A DNA stretch of 64,000 nt from Galeopsis tetrahit (lineage: Eukaryota; Streptophyta; Magnoliopsida; Lamiales; Lamiaceae), in NCBI GenBank assembly GCA_963675135.1, contig OY776129.1, positions 8,729,201-8,793,200 of the forward strand, written 5' to 3'. Position numbers and translations under genes: made by a program. Position 1 is the first letter of the stretch, and the number at the start of each line of letters is the position of its first letter. This document shows, piece after piece, positions 12,644-23,852 of this stretch. The notes below the pieces were generated by a model, which was given only the letters and a program-made list of their open reading frames with translations, searched no databases and was not told the DNA's origin.

Positions 12644-13607
12644 CTTACATTAACAGGTATAATCTCAAAAAAGAGGAGGATGATAGATGGAATTGGGAGC
12701 AGGCCCCACATGGAATTTATTCAACTAGTGTTGTGTACAAAATGATGAAACAGGGGACGAATACAGTGGAAAGGGCGGCCGAAAATGCGGAAGATTTCTC
12801 TACTCTGTGGAGCTGCGTTGCATCGAAGAAAGCACAAACAATTGGGTGGAAAGCCCTGAAAAACAAGTTGGCTACGACTAACAATCTAAAGAAAAGAGGA
12901 ATCTCGATCTCGGATGAAGATTTAATTTGCAAAATGTGTGGAGAGGAGGAGGAGAGTAACAAGCACCTACTTTTGGAATGCAGTTTTGCAGCTACATTAT
13001 GGGCGAAATGTCAGGAATGGTTCAAGGTGAGTATGGCCCTACACAACACGGCGTCAACTCGTCTGCTGCAATACAGCATGATGTTAGGCAACGATAAATG
13101 GGGCAAAAAGATAGCAGCGGGCCTTTGGGTGGGAATTGTTTGGAAAATATGGAGAAGCAGGAATGCCAAAATATTTTCCAACGAAGAACCGACGGTCAAG
13201 AAGTCGATGGAGAATATCAAAATTCAAATGTGGTCATGACTAGAGGGACGGGATTTACTAAAACCAAACTCGGCAATTACAGCATGGTGTGTCGATCCAT
13301 ATACAAGTTTGAAGGAAACACATTAGCTACAGGGGTAAGAAAATAAGATAAGGAGTGGCAAATTGAACTTTATATCCTTTTACAAGCATGAAGGAATTGA
13401 AGTAGGATAGGGAGCAGGAGATAAGAAAATGAATAGTACTGTACACGAATAATGATTGAGCATTCATATTTTGTCATTATAAATGTGTGGTTACTGAGAT
13501 CACAAGTGATAGCTTTACCTTGCAATTTATATGTGTAAACGTTGCGGGTTGAGTACCCCTTGTACTCGTGTGAATACAATTTTTACCGTTTCAAAAAAAA
13601 AATAAAT
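12644..13607 (+). mobile_element. 5'-truncated LINE (non-LTR retrotransposon) insertion
   Basis: The segment is bounded by a perfect 13-bp direct repeat, tgtgttgtaagtg (12631-12643 and 13608-13620), and ends in tttcaaaaaaaaaataaa, as expected of target-primed reverse transcription. It carries the C-terminal zf-RVT end of a LINE ORF2 followed by about 350 bp of 3' untranslated sequence. Endonuclease and reverse transcriptase domains are missing, so it was dead on arrival. Confidence 0.85.
12675..13239 (+). pseudogene. LINE ORF2 C-terminal fragment with zf-RVT domain
   Basis: An open frame of about 190 codons ending at TGA 13237-13239 has the zf-RVT pattern seen after plant LINE reverse transcriptases. 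It shows WxWEQAPHGIYS near the start, a basic WKALKNKLATTNNLKKRGI segment, then LICKMCGEEEESNKHLLLEC (paired Cys, His and Cys) and a Trp-rich end (WVGIVWKIWRSRNAKIF). The catalytic RT core is absent because the copy is 5'-truncated. The frame itself is still open, suggesting a moderately young insertion. Confidence 0.8.
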
Positions 13608-13859
13608 TGTGTTGTAAGTGGTTACTTTCACGGTCCAACAGTCGTGCACGGTTGCATGGTCGATACTCAGTCACCCGTGTAAAACGAAACATGTATTGGA
13701 AGTACTCACTTCCACGGTCCAACAGCCGTGTACAGTTGCACAGTCGAAACTCAGTAAACCGTGCAATTCAAAAAATGTGTTGTACGTGATCATTTTCACG
13801 GTCCAACAGCCGTGCCTGGTTGCACAGTCGATATTCAGTAAACCGTGCAAACTAAAAAA

Positions 13860-14304
13860 AAATAATTTTTTCTTGTTCGCATGCTTGAGCCACAAATAGG
13901 ACAGCGGCTTGACAGCGTTAGTGGAGTGCGTGTTCGCAGGGGGAAAGAAAATCAACGTATTCGTGTTCTTTTTTGATTTAATTTAATTTATTTTTTTGTT
14001 GTTAATTTTAATAATAATATAAGGGTAAATAGGTAGTTTTAACAGTATATATTTTAATTAAATTAATAAATATAATAATTTTTTATTAAATTAAGGATAA
14101 AAATGTAAATTTTAAATTATATATTTTAATTAATTAAATTAATTATAAATACGACACATACGATAAATATTTTCAACACAAAGTACAAAAGGTAACATAT
14201 CATCAGGTTTAAATCTTTATATTTGATTTTTAATGGTTCATATTTAATTGACTGCGGTAGTCATACGACACCATACGACACTCTAACTATAACTATACGT
14301 AGGA
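13860..14304. other. AT-rich intergenic DNA without recognised features
   Basis: No coding, RNA or transposon signature was recognised here apart from long A/T runs. Confidence 0.4.
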
Positions 14305-14312
14305 GGTCAATA

Positions 14313-14915
14313 TAGAGATGTCTATCGGGCTGGCCCTAGCCCTATAGGTCCAGCCCTACAGGACTACGGGTTAAACGGGTTAGGGCCTTAACCGGTTCAT
14401 ATTTAACGGGCCTACAATTGTTGGGACCTAACCCTAACCCTAGCGGGCCACGGGCTAAACGGGCCACTAACGGGCTACAATAAATTTTTTTCTTTTAAAA
14501 TTAAAGGTTTCAATTGACACATTCAACAAGTAAATAAAATATAAAAATACATAATTAGTTAATGATCAGTAAATGAGAAAATAAAAATATAATTTAAACA
14601 CAATTCTAGAATTCATTGGTCCTTAATGACTAATGGATAATAATTGGCTTATGCTTATAGTTATGATTATTGGTCAAATGACCTAAAATTTGTTTTAGGT
14701 TATTTATTTTTTTAAAAAAAGAAAAAAAAGTAATAACTTGGGCTAGCGGGTTGGCCCTGTAGCCCTGCGGGCTGGCCCGGTTTAGTCCACGGGCTAACCG
14801 GTCCGAGTAAAAAAAATCCGATTTTAAACGGGCCTATAATTCATGAACCATAACCCTATATTTTTCAGGGTTAAACGGGCCAGCCCGATTAGCCCGGCCC
14901 GGATAAACATCTCTA
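14313..14915. mobile_element. Non-autonomous hAT-type element
   Basis: It starts tagagatgtctatcgggctggccc and ends, inverted, tagagatgtttatccgggccggg with cgggctggccc further in. The flanks ggtcaata (14305-14312) and ggtccata (14916-14923) are an 8-bp target duplication with one mismatch, typical of hAT. GC-rich subterminal strings (gggctaac, gggcc) frame an AT-rich core. No transposase reading frame is present, so it depended on a related autonomous element. Confidence 0.75.
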
Positions 14916-15804
14916 GGTCCATATAAGATTGGGAAACAAAATCCTTATACTCCTGTAATATTACGCCTTACCCACAACATAGTGAGATACGCCTCCGCTG
15001 TCAAAAATAAAAAAGTGAGATACGCCTCCCAGAGTGCAAATTCCCGCCGCCACTCCGGTAACTTCTCACCGTCGGTCTCTATCTCTCTCGCCTTTCAGAT
15101 TTCACATTACCTTTTATATATACACAATTTTAATTCCTTTTCAAACTGTGTCGGAATACGGGTTTGTATGCTTAATTTAGGTTTGATATTTTAATCATTG
15201 CAAAATTATTTGCTGAAGAAGTTGGTGAATAAACATTTGTTTGGAGTATGGTTTGGTGAGGTTTATAATTCCTCAATTTCTTTTGAACAATTAGTGGTAT
15301 AAGAGTAAAATAATGGAAGTATTTTTTTTTTTTTTTTAATATTAATGAACACCTGTGCTTAGTTTAGTGGTAGCCGACTTCGCCTACAAGATAGGCATTT
15401 TAATGTCAATATAATTAGGTTATGTTTGGTGTATTGAATTGGAGGGCTTCTACAACAGCCCATTATAAAATAATTAGAGCTTGTAGATTTTGGTTACGGA
15501 AATCATCATTGTGCAATTCAAGAGTGAGGGATTAACATTCATTTCCAGAGATGAGTAATTTTTCTTATAAATTTCTTGAGAATGTATGATCACAGTATGC
15601 TAACATACAATTAGGGGTGTTTACTTTGGATTTAAAAAACCGGCTTTAAAAAACCTCTCCTATTAAACCAACCCACTCATTGATTTGTAATAAAGTTAAA
15701 TCACTCCCTACTCAAAAGAATTTTTGTACGGATGTATCTTGTGGTTATCTTTGGAGAAATATTCTTACCTCAGGAAGAATGAAGGTGGAAAGTGGGCGAA
15801 TAAG

Positions 15805-16921
15805 ATGGCAGCTATTCCCTTGAGACTCCCAACATTACCAGATGCGTTAAAAGTTTAGATGTAGATGTCACATCTACGTATGACTTTGATGACGGTGCTT
15901 GGAAAGGTAGGACAGCCATTGTATTGAAGCGTTTACCGGCAGAACAAGTTGTAAAATTGGGGAGGGAATTGCTATCAAATCTCACGAGAGGTATATCACA
16001 GCGACATGTGGGATCAATCTTTCAGATTGCATTCAATCTAAAAAAGCCAGGAGAAGGCCTAACACAACATTTGTTGCCTGAGGTTGATGAGCTCAGAGAA
16101 ACCACAGATTTTGAGCTGCAAGTACTTGATAACAGAGTTAGTGAAGAATTTGGAGATGCTACCGACCCCATAGAAAAAGGCAGCCTACAACAGCTATCTC
16201 AAGCATACTCATTTATAGCAGCTTCCATGTTAAAAATGTTTACCATGTCACCTGAGAACTATGTGAAGTCCTGGGTGCACATCGCCAACAATTATAAAAA
16301 TTTCCATTTGTATCCGATGCCGATATCGGGTATTGTTCCCAATGCGGGAGTGATCAAACGGATACATGACCACTTCTCAATTTCAGACCTCATGAAATCC
16401 ACTCTTTACAGATTCCTCTACTCCGCGAATAGTAACGGAGAAATCATCAGCATCCAAAGATATCTGTATGATAACCATCTTTCACACACTGGGATGCACA
16501 TTTTCCCAATTACATACAAGATTTGTATTGATATGAATATCACTCCGAAAGACCTTTTTTCAGCCATATACACTCGAAGATTTCATCTACAAATAAAAGG
16601 TCTTATTGCAGCATTCAAACTAATGCTAAACACGGATGATAATCATAGGAGAAAAATGTGCAAGTATGGGAGGATCTTTGACGACAGATTCTTCAAACAA
16701 AAACTTGCACTAAGATGTGTTATCTGCTGGCTTGTGTATTGCAGAGAATAAGTGCAAAGGCTAACGCGGGAATCTTAGAAATCAGACAGTTTGATAACAT
16801 TTGTGAAGAAGACAAGGATCGGCTGATGGAAGGATCCAAAGTGATTGTTAAAGCTCTGAATATGATACCCAAAGCAACTGAAGAGTCATTGGTGAACAAC
16901 ATCCTTATCCTTAGTGTTTAA
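15805..16921 (+). pseudogene. Endogenous plant-rhabdovirus nucleocapsid-like sequence (EVE)
   Basis: A long open stretch (about 15870-16751, then 16715-16921 in another frame) resembles nucleocapsid (N) proteins of plant rhabdoviruses of the cyto-/varicosavirus kind. Visible cues are YVKSWVHIANNYKNF, IHDHFS followed by MKSTLYRFLYSANSNGE, HTGMHIFPITYKI and KYGRIFDDRFF, in the order seen in that family. N normally encapsidates viral RNA; here the copy is decayed. A possible start ATG at 15805 is followed by an in-frame TAG within 20 codons, with N-like sequence continuing in another frame. A further frame change lies near 16720-16745. No other viral gene, LTR or integrase is adjacent, which fits accidental integration of a viral mRNA by a retrotransposon. 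The family call is by eye; genus is unresolved. Confidence 0.7.
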
Positions 16922-17318
16922 TTTTTCATTTTTAAGTGTCATTCTGTCTTGTAAACATTATCACTACAGTATCTTATATTTCTCACATTTTGCCTTAATT
17001 TTGTGCACAAGTCCTGAGATGGCCTTTTGACAGAAAGTTGTTTCGAGATGGTCTTGATAGCTGTTGACGACTTTGGAGAATCCGACTTGTTCCACTACTC
17101 TCTTCGTACAATCACATTTTTTTTTTTTTTATGATCTCGAGACTAATAGTGAAAGTTGTGTTATTTGATTGGTGTCTGTTGGTTTAGGGAGATTGAATTG
17201 CCTTGGGATTTTAATTGGTCAATAATCTTTCTTCTTTTCTTTTCTGTTGGATTTTAAGTTTTAAAGGATGTTCCCTTGTTGAGGGGTTTGCTTATAATTT
17301 CTGATGCTGCATCTTGTT
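16922..17318. other. Intergenic DNA, no feature recognised
   Basis: The sequence following the viral remnant has no recognised coding or repeat signature, apart from a T run at about 17118-17130. No poly(A) tail clearly ending the viral insertion was found. Confidence 0.4.
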
Positions 17319-17625
17319 TGAACCGAGTTGGCTCTCGGATCTGTTGAAAATTTTGAACCGAGTTGGCTCTTGGATCTGAGGGGAAATTGGAACCGAGTTG
17401 GTTCTCGGATTTGTAAAAATATCAGAATTCAGTTGGTCCTCAAATTTGTTGAAAAATCATAATTGAGTTGGCTCTCAAATCCGTTGAAAAATTAGAACCG
17501 AGTTGGTTCTCGAATCTGTTGAAAATTGGATCCAAGTTGGCTCTCGGATCTGTTGAAAAATCAAACTGAGTTGGCTCTTGGATGAGGAAAAATTAGAACC
17601 AAGTTGGTTCTCGAATCCAAAGAAA
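17319..17625. repeat. Minisatellite of ~36-38 bp units, nine copies
   Basis: Nine diverged units carry the core gaaccgagttggctctcggatctgttgaaaa. The core ccgag-ttggct-ctcgg is a small inverted repeat, so each unit could form a hairpin. Copies differ by substitutions in both hairpin arms (for example ccaagttggttctcga). It is noncoding in all frames as far as can be seen. Confidence 0.8.
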
Positions 17626-17905
17626 AAAGCAGAGCCAGAATGAATGAAATGAAGAATCCATAGAAATGAAATAAAGGAGGGCGTATATGAATTATTATAC
17701 ATTCATGAAAAAAAAAGTGGGGGCTATCAGAGTAGAAGCCAATACAAAAGAGTAGAAACTCCGGAAATAAGCTATGGTTGAAAAGAAAACTTAAAAGTAT
17801 TATGAAGTGGGACTCCTAAGTTGTTGCTTAAAGAATGAATCTTGGGCTTAGTAGACATTGGTCCAGGGAATCTTCTGAGTTACGACAGAAATAAGATATT
17901 TGATC

Positions 17906-18064
17906 CTCAAGAAGTTGGCCTAGTGGTGGTGTGGTGTAGGTTAAAACCCTAGGTGCAAACAATTTACATGGGACCAGTCCATACAGAGCGTAAAGCTCCG
18001 ACTTTAAACGGTACCCGGGATTAGTCGGTCCTTAGACCAGATACCTGAGACTTAAAAAAAAAAA
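17906..18064 (+). mobile_element. tRNA-derived SINE
   Basis: An A-box-like ttggcctagtgg (17915-17926) and a B-box-like ggttaaaaccc (17939-17949) are spaced as in tRNA-derived Pol III promoters. The element ends in an A run (18054-18064). Short ttgatc strings before (17900-17905) and after (18065-18070) may be the target duplication. At about 160 bp it fits plant SINEs such as the Au family. Confidence 0.65.
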
Positions 18065-18657
18065 TTGATCTAAGATAATTCTCAAATTTCAATTATATAT
18101 GTTTGTTTCAGTTATATTAACCTGCATGTTTCAATTATATTAGTTCGTGCGAATTTCATTCATGTGTCCAGTTGAATGGTGCACTATGCATGCACGATTT
18201 TTAATATTTTTTAATTGATATTAGAGGTGTTAAAATTATTTTTTTAGGGAGGATTAGTGTAAGTATTTCTACTTTTATTGGAAATATAAACAGATAAATA
18301 AGGAAATGTTCGAAACAAATTTTGTTGACAAATGTTTAATAATTAATGGGATTGGGGGAGTATTGTGTAATTTGTTTCGTCCTACATTTTTCTATCGTGA
18401 GATCGGGGTTGACATGTAGTCTAATTTTATTATGTACTAGTATTAGATTAAACTTTTAATTTTTGTAAAAAAAGTATAAAATTGTTAAAATGCCTTATAA
18501 TATTTAAAAAAAAAAAACATAAAATTGCATAATCTTATTTAATTTAACTTTTTTTCTTCAAATGTCTTATACTCCATTTATTTAATTTAAGAAAACTTTT
18601 TATTTTAGGTAGATTCTAAACCCTTATTTAACTTAAAATTTTTATTAACAAAATTTA

Positions 18658-19375
18658 GGGGAGGTATTCAATTGAGATTCTATTGGATTTTTTTGGACTT
18701 TAAAAATTACTTGAATTTATAAAATTCATAGAGTTCATGTAGAGTTTGATTGACTTTTTTTATTGATTTATATGAATTTTTATAAACTTGATGGGATTGT
18801 GGAATATATTTTTTTTTTATTGATTTACATAAATTTTCATAAACTCCGGTATTAATGCGAAGAGTTTTTTTTTTAATGTGAAGCGTTTTTTAAAAATTAA
18901 TATTATATATATATATATATTATATAAAGTATTTTATCAATAATAAAAAAAAAAAAAAAATATATATATATAAAGTATTTTACCAATAAAATATACTGTA
19001 TATATACATATATATTATATATAAAAGTTTATATATTAATTCGGGGCGGGGCGGGGTGGATACCCGCGGGTCGAACATAAGACCCAACCCGACTCATACT
19101 GATCAATACGGGGCAGATCCGATCTGACCCAAAGCTCGCGGGTTGGATGGGTACCCGTGGGACGAGTCAATATTGCCCTCCTTACTTCTGATCTTTCTTC
19201 TTCAGAGTTCTCTAAAAGAATCCTTTGAAATCTTTGATTTTTATAAGAGATTTTGGATAGTGAAATTTATTTATATTTTTGGAGGAGAATTCAACAAAAT
19301 CCATATTAAAATACCTCAAAATTTTTAAAGACTTTTGAAAATTCGAATTGAATACTCCCAAACTTTATTATAGAA
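18658..19375. mobile_element. Tourist-like (Harbinger) MITE with an internal GC-rich insert
   Basis: After TTA it begins ggggaggtattcaattgagattctattggattttttt, close to the terminus at 55379. The right end is caattcgaatt-type sequence ending gaatactccc. The interior matches the element at 11446-11870. A GC-rich stretch at about 19043-19185 (ggggcggggtggatacccgcgggt ... gggtacccgtgggacgag) has no counterpart in that sister copy and looks like a hAT-type remnant inserted later. Confidence 0.5.
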
Positions 19376-19389
19376 GGATTGGTCTTATA

Positions 19390-20241
19390 CGGAAATGATA
19401 TAGAGCCCACCAATTGTGCCCACCAGTTTTGCCCCTATGTGGCATTACCACGTCAATAAATTCTTATTTATATTTAATTTAAACTTAATCTAATATCAAT
19501 ATTTTATTTTTTTATCCATATCAATATTTAAAAAAAAATTATATTTAATTTAATATTATCTCTATCAAATTACGCTATTTATCAATCTTTTCTCAAATCT
19601 TTCCATCACCATTAATTTTTCTCCACAAAAAAAAAAAAAAATTAAAGAAAATAAAAAACAATCTCATCATTGTCATAGCAAAAATTAAGTCAACCAATGA
19701 AAGAAATATAAAAATTCAGCAACATGCAAAAGAAACACAAATAATAAAAAAACTCACGAAACATAAAAAAATGATGGTAATGTGTAAGATGCTCCCGTAA
19801 AAAAGTTGATACTTGTTCATTAGTTCTCTTGCGCACATGGTTCTTCTACTTGTGACCTATTACCAATCATGAAATAGTCGTGTTAGTTTAAAAAAAGTTA
19901 AAAAAAAGCGTACTTCTTAGGTTTTTAGGGTCTAGAGTGGGACAGGTTCGTTTATCATGGCCGCTTCGATTGCAAACACTGCATGTCCTACTGCTTTGTG
20001 CCATTAATGGTGATGGAAAGATTTGAGAAAAGATTGATGACGTTAGTTAACGTAATTTGATAGAGATAATATTAAATAAAATATATATATTTTTTTAAAT
20101 ATTGATATGGATAAAAAAATAAAATATTGATATTAGATTAAGTTTAAATTAAATATAAATAAGAATTTATTGACGTGGTAATGCCACATAGGCGGTGGGC
20201 AAAACTGGTGGGCACAATTGGTGGGCTCTATATCATTTCCG
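19390..20241. mobile_element. Mutator-like element (MULE) deletion derivative
   Basis: Long terminal inverted repeats of about 240-250 bp start cggaaatgatatagagcccaccaattgtgcccacc on both sides and differ only by small indels. A perfect 10-bp target duplication, tggtcttata, lies at 19380-19389 and 20242-20251. These features define a MULE. The 852-bp element has lost almost all coding DNA but keeps a zinc-knuckle-coding remnant in its centre, so it derives by internal deletion from a transposase-bearing parent. Confidence 0.85.
19942..19983 (-). pseudogene. MULE transposase zinc-knuckle remnant
   Basis: On the minus strand this short stretch reads CSVCNRSGHDKRTC, a perfect CX2CX4HX4C zinc knuckle of the kind found near the C-terminus of MuDR/FAR1-type transposases. 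Upstream and downstream codons are not extensive. It is the only coding remnant of the parent element. Confidence 0.65.
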
Positions 20242-20251
20242 TGGTCTTATA

Positions 20252-22350
20252 TATAATCAATTTCTTATAAGAAATTGAGTTGACTTGGTCAATCTAAACC
20301 CTTTTTTCGGAAATGTGTGTGTTGAAAAGTGTAAGTCAATATTACTAAAAAGTGTAACACATTTTTTTATTAAAAAGTGTAAGTCACTATAATACTAGAC
20401 CTCACTGTAAAATAGACTATGTCCAACCGTTTCAATTATATCAATTAGCATAATTATGTTTTGCTTGTTTTATTTTTATCGTTAATCCTACCCATTTTTT
20501 AAAATGAACTCAATTCATTATAAGGAATTGAGTCTAGAGTAGACCTACCTATTATAGAATTGTACAATAGCCAAAAAAAAAAATTATGCCATTTGTGTTT
20601 TACATGTTAGTTGTCCAACATATTAAACACGGAGTATCTCTTTATTATGTTTTCATCATTCATGTCAAATGTCATGAAAATACCACGGGTGATATTATTC
20701 GTTTAAATATGAGTTTTACTAGAATTAGATTACATTTTTTCCCTCTCTTCCCAAGTAGAACTAGATTCTAGATAATGTTAAATAGCCTAAAAAGCATGTC
20801 ACTTGTGCCTTCTCCAATTTCAACATGTGAGCTGTCCTATCTTCAGGGCAGTCCAAGGAATACTTGGACTTATAAATGAGGTCTCATTCTTTCATAAATT
20901 TTTATTTTATACGAATTTATAAAATATAACGTAAAACAATATTAAAAGACTAACAACATATAATTTTGCTCATTACTTAAAATAATACGACAATGGTGTA
21001 CCAGGTAATTACATAAATATGACTTGTCTAACCGTTTAATAGCAAAAGTATTAATCAAGTTAGAATAATCAAGTTGTTCAATAATTCCTTGTTCAATTGA
21101 TAGTATTGCTAGTTCATTCAATCTTTCATGTAAATAATATGCAAGCAGCATGCCGTGGCAACTCAACAAGGTTTGAATTGGAACTTAGGGTTCAAACTTT
21201 TAATCAAATCCAAAGGAACACAAATTAATGAACATAGAACTATATTTTCAAATACATACATATAACTATATTTCAAATACATTATTATTGATAGTTTGCT
21301 TGCTCTACTAGTCTGCTACACGTCTACACAATACACCAAATAAAGTAGAAAAATTATCATAAATCAACTAAAAAATACCTATTTGATTGAATGATCGATT
21401 GAATGATGAACTGATCAAACCTTTGAAATTGAGATTTTTTTCTCCTGATTTTTTCTTCCCTTCTCTAATTCTTTTTAGTTTAAATATATGTATTAAATAT
21501 ATCTTGATTGTGTTTTCATCATTCAAATCTCATGCTCGCTAAGAATACCATGGATGTTATACATTCGTTTAAATACAAGTTTAACTAGAATTCTTGAATT
21601 ATATTACAAAATTTTCCTTTTTTAAGAATAGAACTGGATTATAGATTTGTGTAATAACCAAAAATAAAAATAAAAATTGATCTACTATTTCCTTGCTTTT
21701 TTATGTGGTATGTCAAGAAATTCTTCACTTACATTAATATTCATTGTATTAACACCCCGTTACAATAATTATATAAACTAACTGACTAGCTAAGTACATT
21801 TGTTAATATCTATGAAGACTCATCCGTATGATATATATATATATATTCCTCCAGCCTTTTATTGGAACACTTATGGTGCTGTTAAAATCAAGATCACTTG
21901 TTTCAATTTTTTGTTCCACGTCTTATATTACTGTATGAATGATTGACAGGTGTCATATTAAAAAATAATAAACATTTCATAATATTGAGAGTGATACGTG
22001 TTAAAAATTCATAGAATGAATTACTAGTGAAACATGAAAACTGGAGCAGGAAAATCGAACCGCTGTTAAAATGCTAATCAGATCCTTTCAATTTAATGAC
22101 TTCCACACTTTTTAAAATATGATTTTCTTATGTGCAACTTAAATTCAAGAATTCATCACACAAACAACATTTCAAGGAAAATGCAACTCACGTGAAAGAT
22201 TACATGAATCATATTAACATGGTTGTAAGATGAAATCACCGTTCAAAGAAGTGAAAAAAATATATTAATAATGTTGTAATGAATGAAAATAATGGCCTTT
22301 TATCCTGCTCACTTAGTTGCAGCTCCTTTCACTCATACATTTGGATGAAA
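20252..22350. other. AT-rich intergenic DNA with two dispersed repeat copies
   Basis: Segments at about 20590-20860 and 21490-21665 repeat the unclassified family of 11158-11445 (atgttttcatcattca, ataccacgg(g/t)gatattattcgtttaaatatgag). A (TA)n run lies near 21830-21845. No gene was recognised. Confidence 0.45.
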
Positions 22351-23852
22351 TTAGGATCCGTTTGATACGAGGCACAAATTTAGTATGGAAAATGACATAT
22401 AAGAGGCCCACTTACTAAATTAATGCAAAAAGTGACATATAAAGGTGTACAAAGATAAAATCTTGTGTGATAGAAAGTACAAAAAAATGTGCTAAAAACA
22501 CTTTATTATTGTTAATTCTCGTGTGATAGCATGTATTAAACTTTATAAAACTTCATATAAAGTTCTTTTTTGTTTGATAGAATATTCAATTCACCATATA
22601 AAAATTATCAAAATGATGAAAAGACATTTCTACCCTCACTATTCATCACTAATTCATTGTTTGATGCACCATATTACTTCTGATACATCAAAATCGAACA
22701 TTCTTTATACATTTGTCATTTGCCACTCTTCGACTTCACACTCACATTTCCCGAGTTCTCCATTTCTTCGACTTCCAAAGCTCCCGACTATACGCAAGGT
22801 TTTCTTCATCATACTCCATTCCCCCGTCGTCTGAGTTTCTTTGTCACCGCTAACCATCTGTTTTTCTTCTCCCCGTTGCAGGTGCGCTCTCCATTGTTGA
22901 AGCCAGCAATGTCTTAGGTTTTTTTATCTTTGTATTTTTTCCATTTCAGAACTCGTTGTCGTATGATGTACATTTCTTAGCTATTAAACGATTATGTTGG
23001 GTTGGTGTTTTAGTCGATGAAAATTTCGTCTTCTTGTTCAATATGACATTTTCTTCACTGTTTGCGAGGGTTTCTAGTGGATTTACCGTTTTCCCCCTCC
23101 ATTTTGTCTAAGTATGTTTTAGTCTGAAAAAAATTAGGGCTTGTTGAGTTTGGTTTATCATTATTGCTTTGAATCGGTCGTAGATGGAAGGTGGAGGCTC
23201 AAGTTTCGATACTACCCCACCAACGGGGAAGAAGAGGTACAAGGCCCGTTCGAACAGATTGACAACTGAAAATAACAAGCGAAAGAGGCGAAACTGGACT
23301 GACGTAGAGGAGTCCGTTCTGCTGAGTAAGTTTAAGGAGATTGTGTTTGATGGCTGTAAGACCGAAAATGGCTTCCGGCCAGGTTATCAGAATAAATTGG
23401 AGGAGATGATGTTGGTTGAGCTGCCCGACACCGACATTCGAGCAAATCCACACATTAATTCAAAGATTATTGTTTGGAAGAGGCTATATGGCTCCCTCAG
23501 CACCATGCTGAAAGATAACTCCGGAATTGGATTCAACAGCACAACGCACCTCATTGACTGTGACAATGAGATGTGGGAAAAAATTGTTAAGGTATTTACA
23601 TAAAGTTTGTTCAATATATGTGTGTGGTTTAGATTGTTTGTGTTTTCAGCTGTGCAATATAAAGTTAAGGTATTTACATAAAGTTTGTTCAATAGATGTG
23701 GTTGATTCTATTATGTATTTGTATTTAAGTTGTAGATTGTTTATGTTTTCAGAAAGATCCATATGCTGCAACCATGCGCTTCAAGCCCCGGCCAATGTAC
23801 GGTGATTGGCTTGAGGTGTTCGGTAATTTTTTTATGATTGGCTTGAGGTGTA

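Larger units (their letters stand above)
12547..13859. repeat. Four-unit 84-bp tandem repeat, interrupted by a LINE
   Basis: Units lie at 12547-12630, 13608-13691, 13692-13775 and 13776-13859, each exactly 84 bp. They share cacggtccaacagccgtgc, gttgcac(g/a)gtcgatactcag and aaaccgtg. The first 13 bp of unit 2 also lie at 12631-12643, because the LINE insertion duplicated its target. Units alternate in their first bases (tgta-tgg-aagtactcac against tgtgttgtaagtg). The origin is unknown; no known satellite was recognised. Confidence 0.85.

Noticed and set aside
12547..13859. CRISPR-like array
   Set aside because: The 84-bp units are tandem and adjacent without unique spacers; this is eukaryotic nuclear DNA.
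15355..15410. tRNA- or SINE-like string (tagtttagtggtag)
   Set aside because: An A-box-like string is present, but no B-box, acceptor stem or poly(A) tail could be matched.
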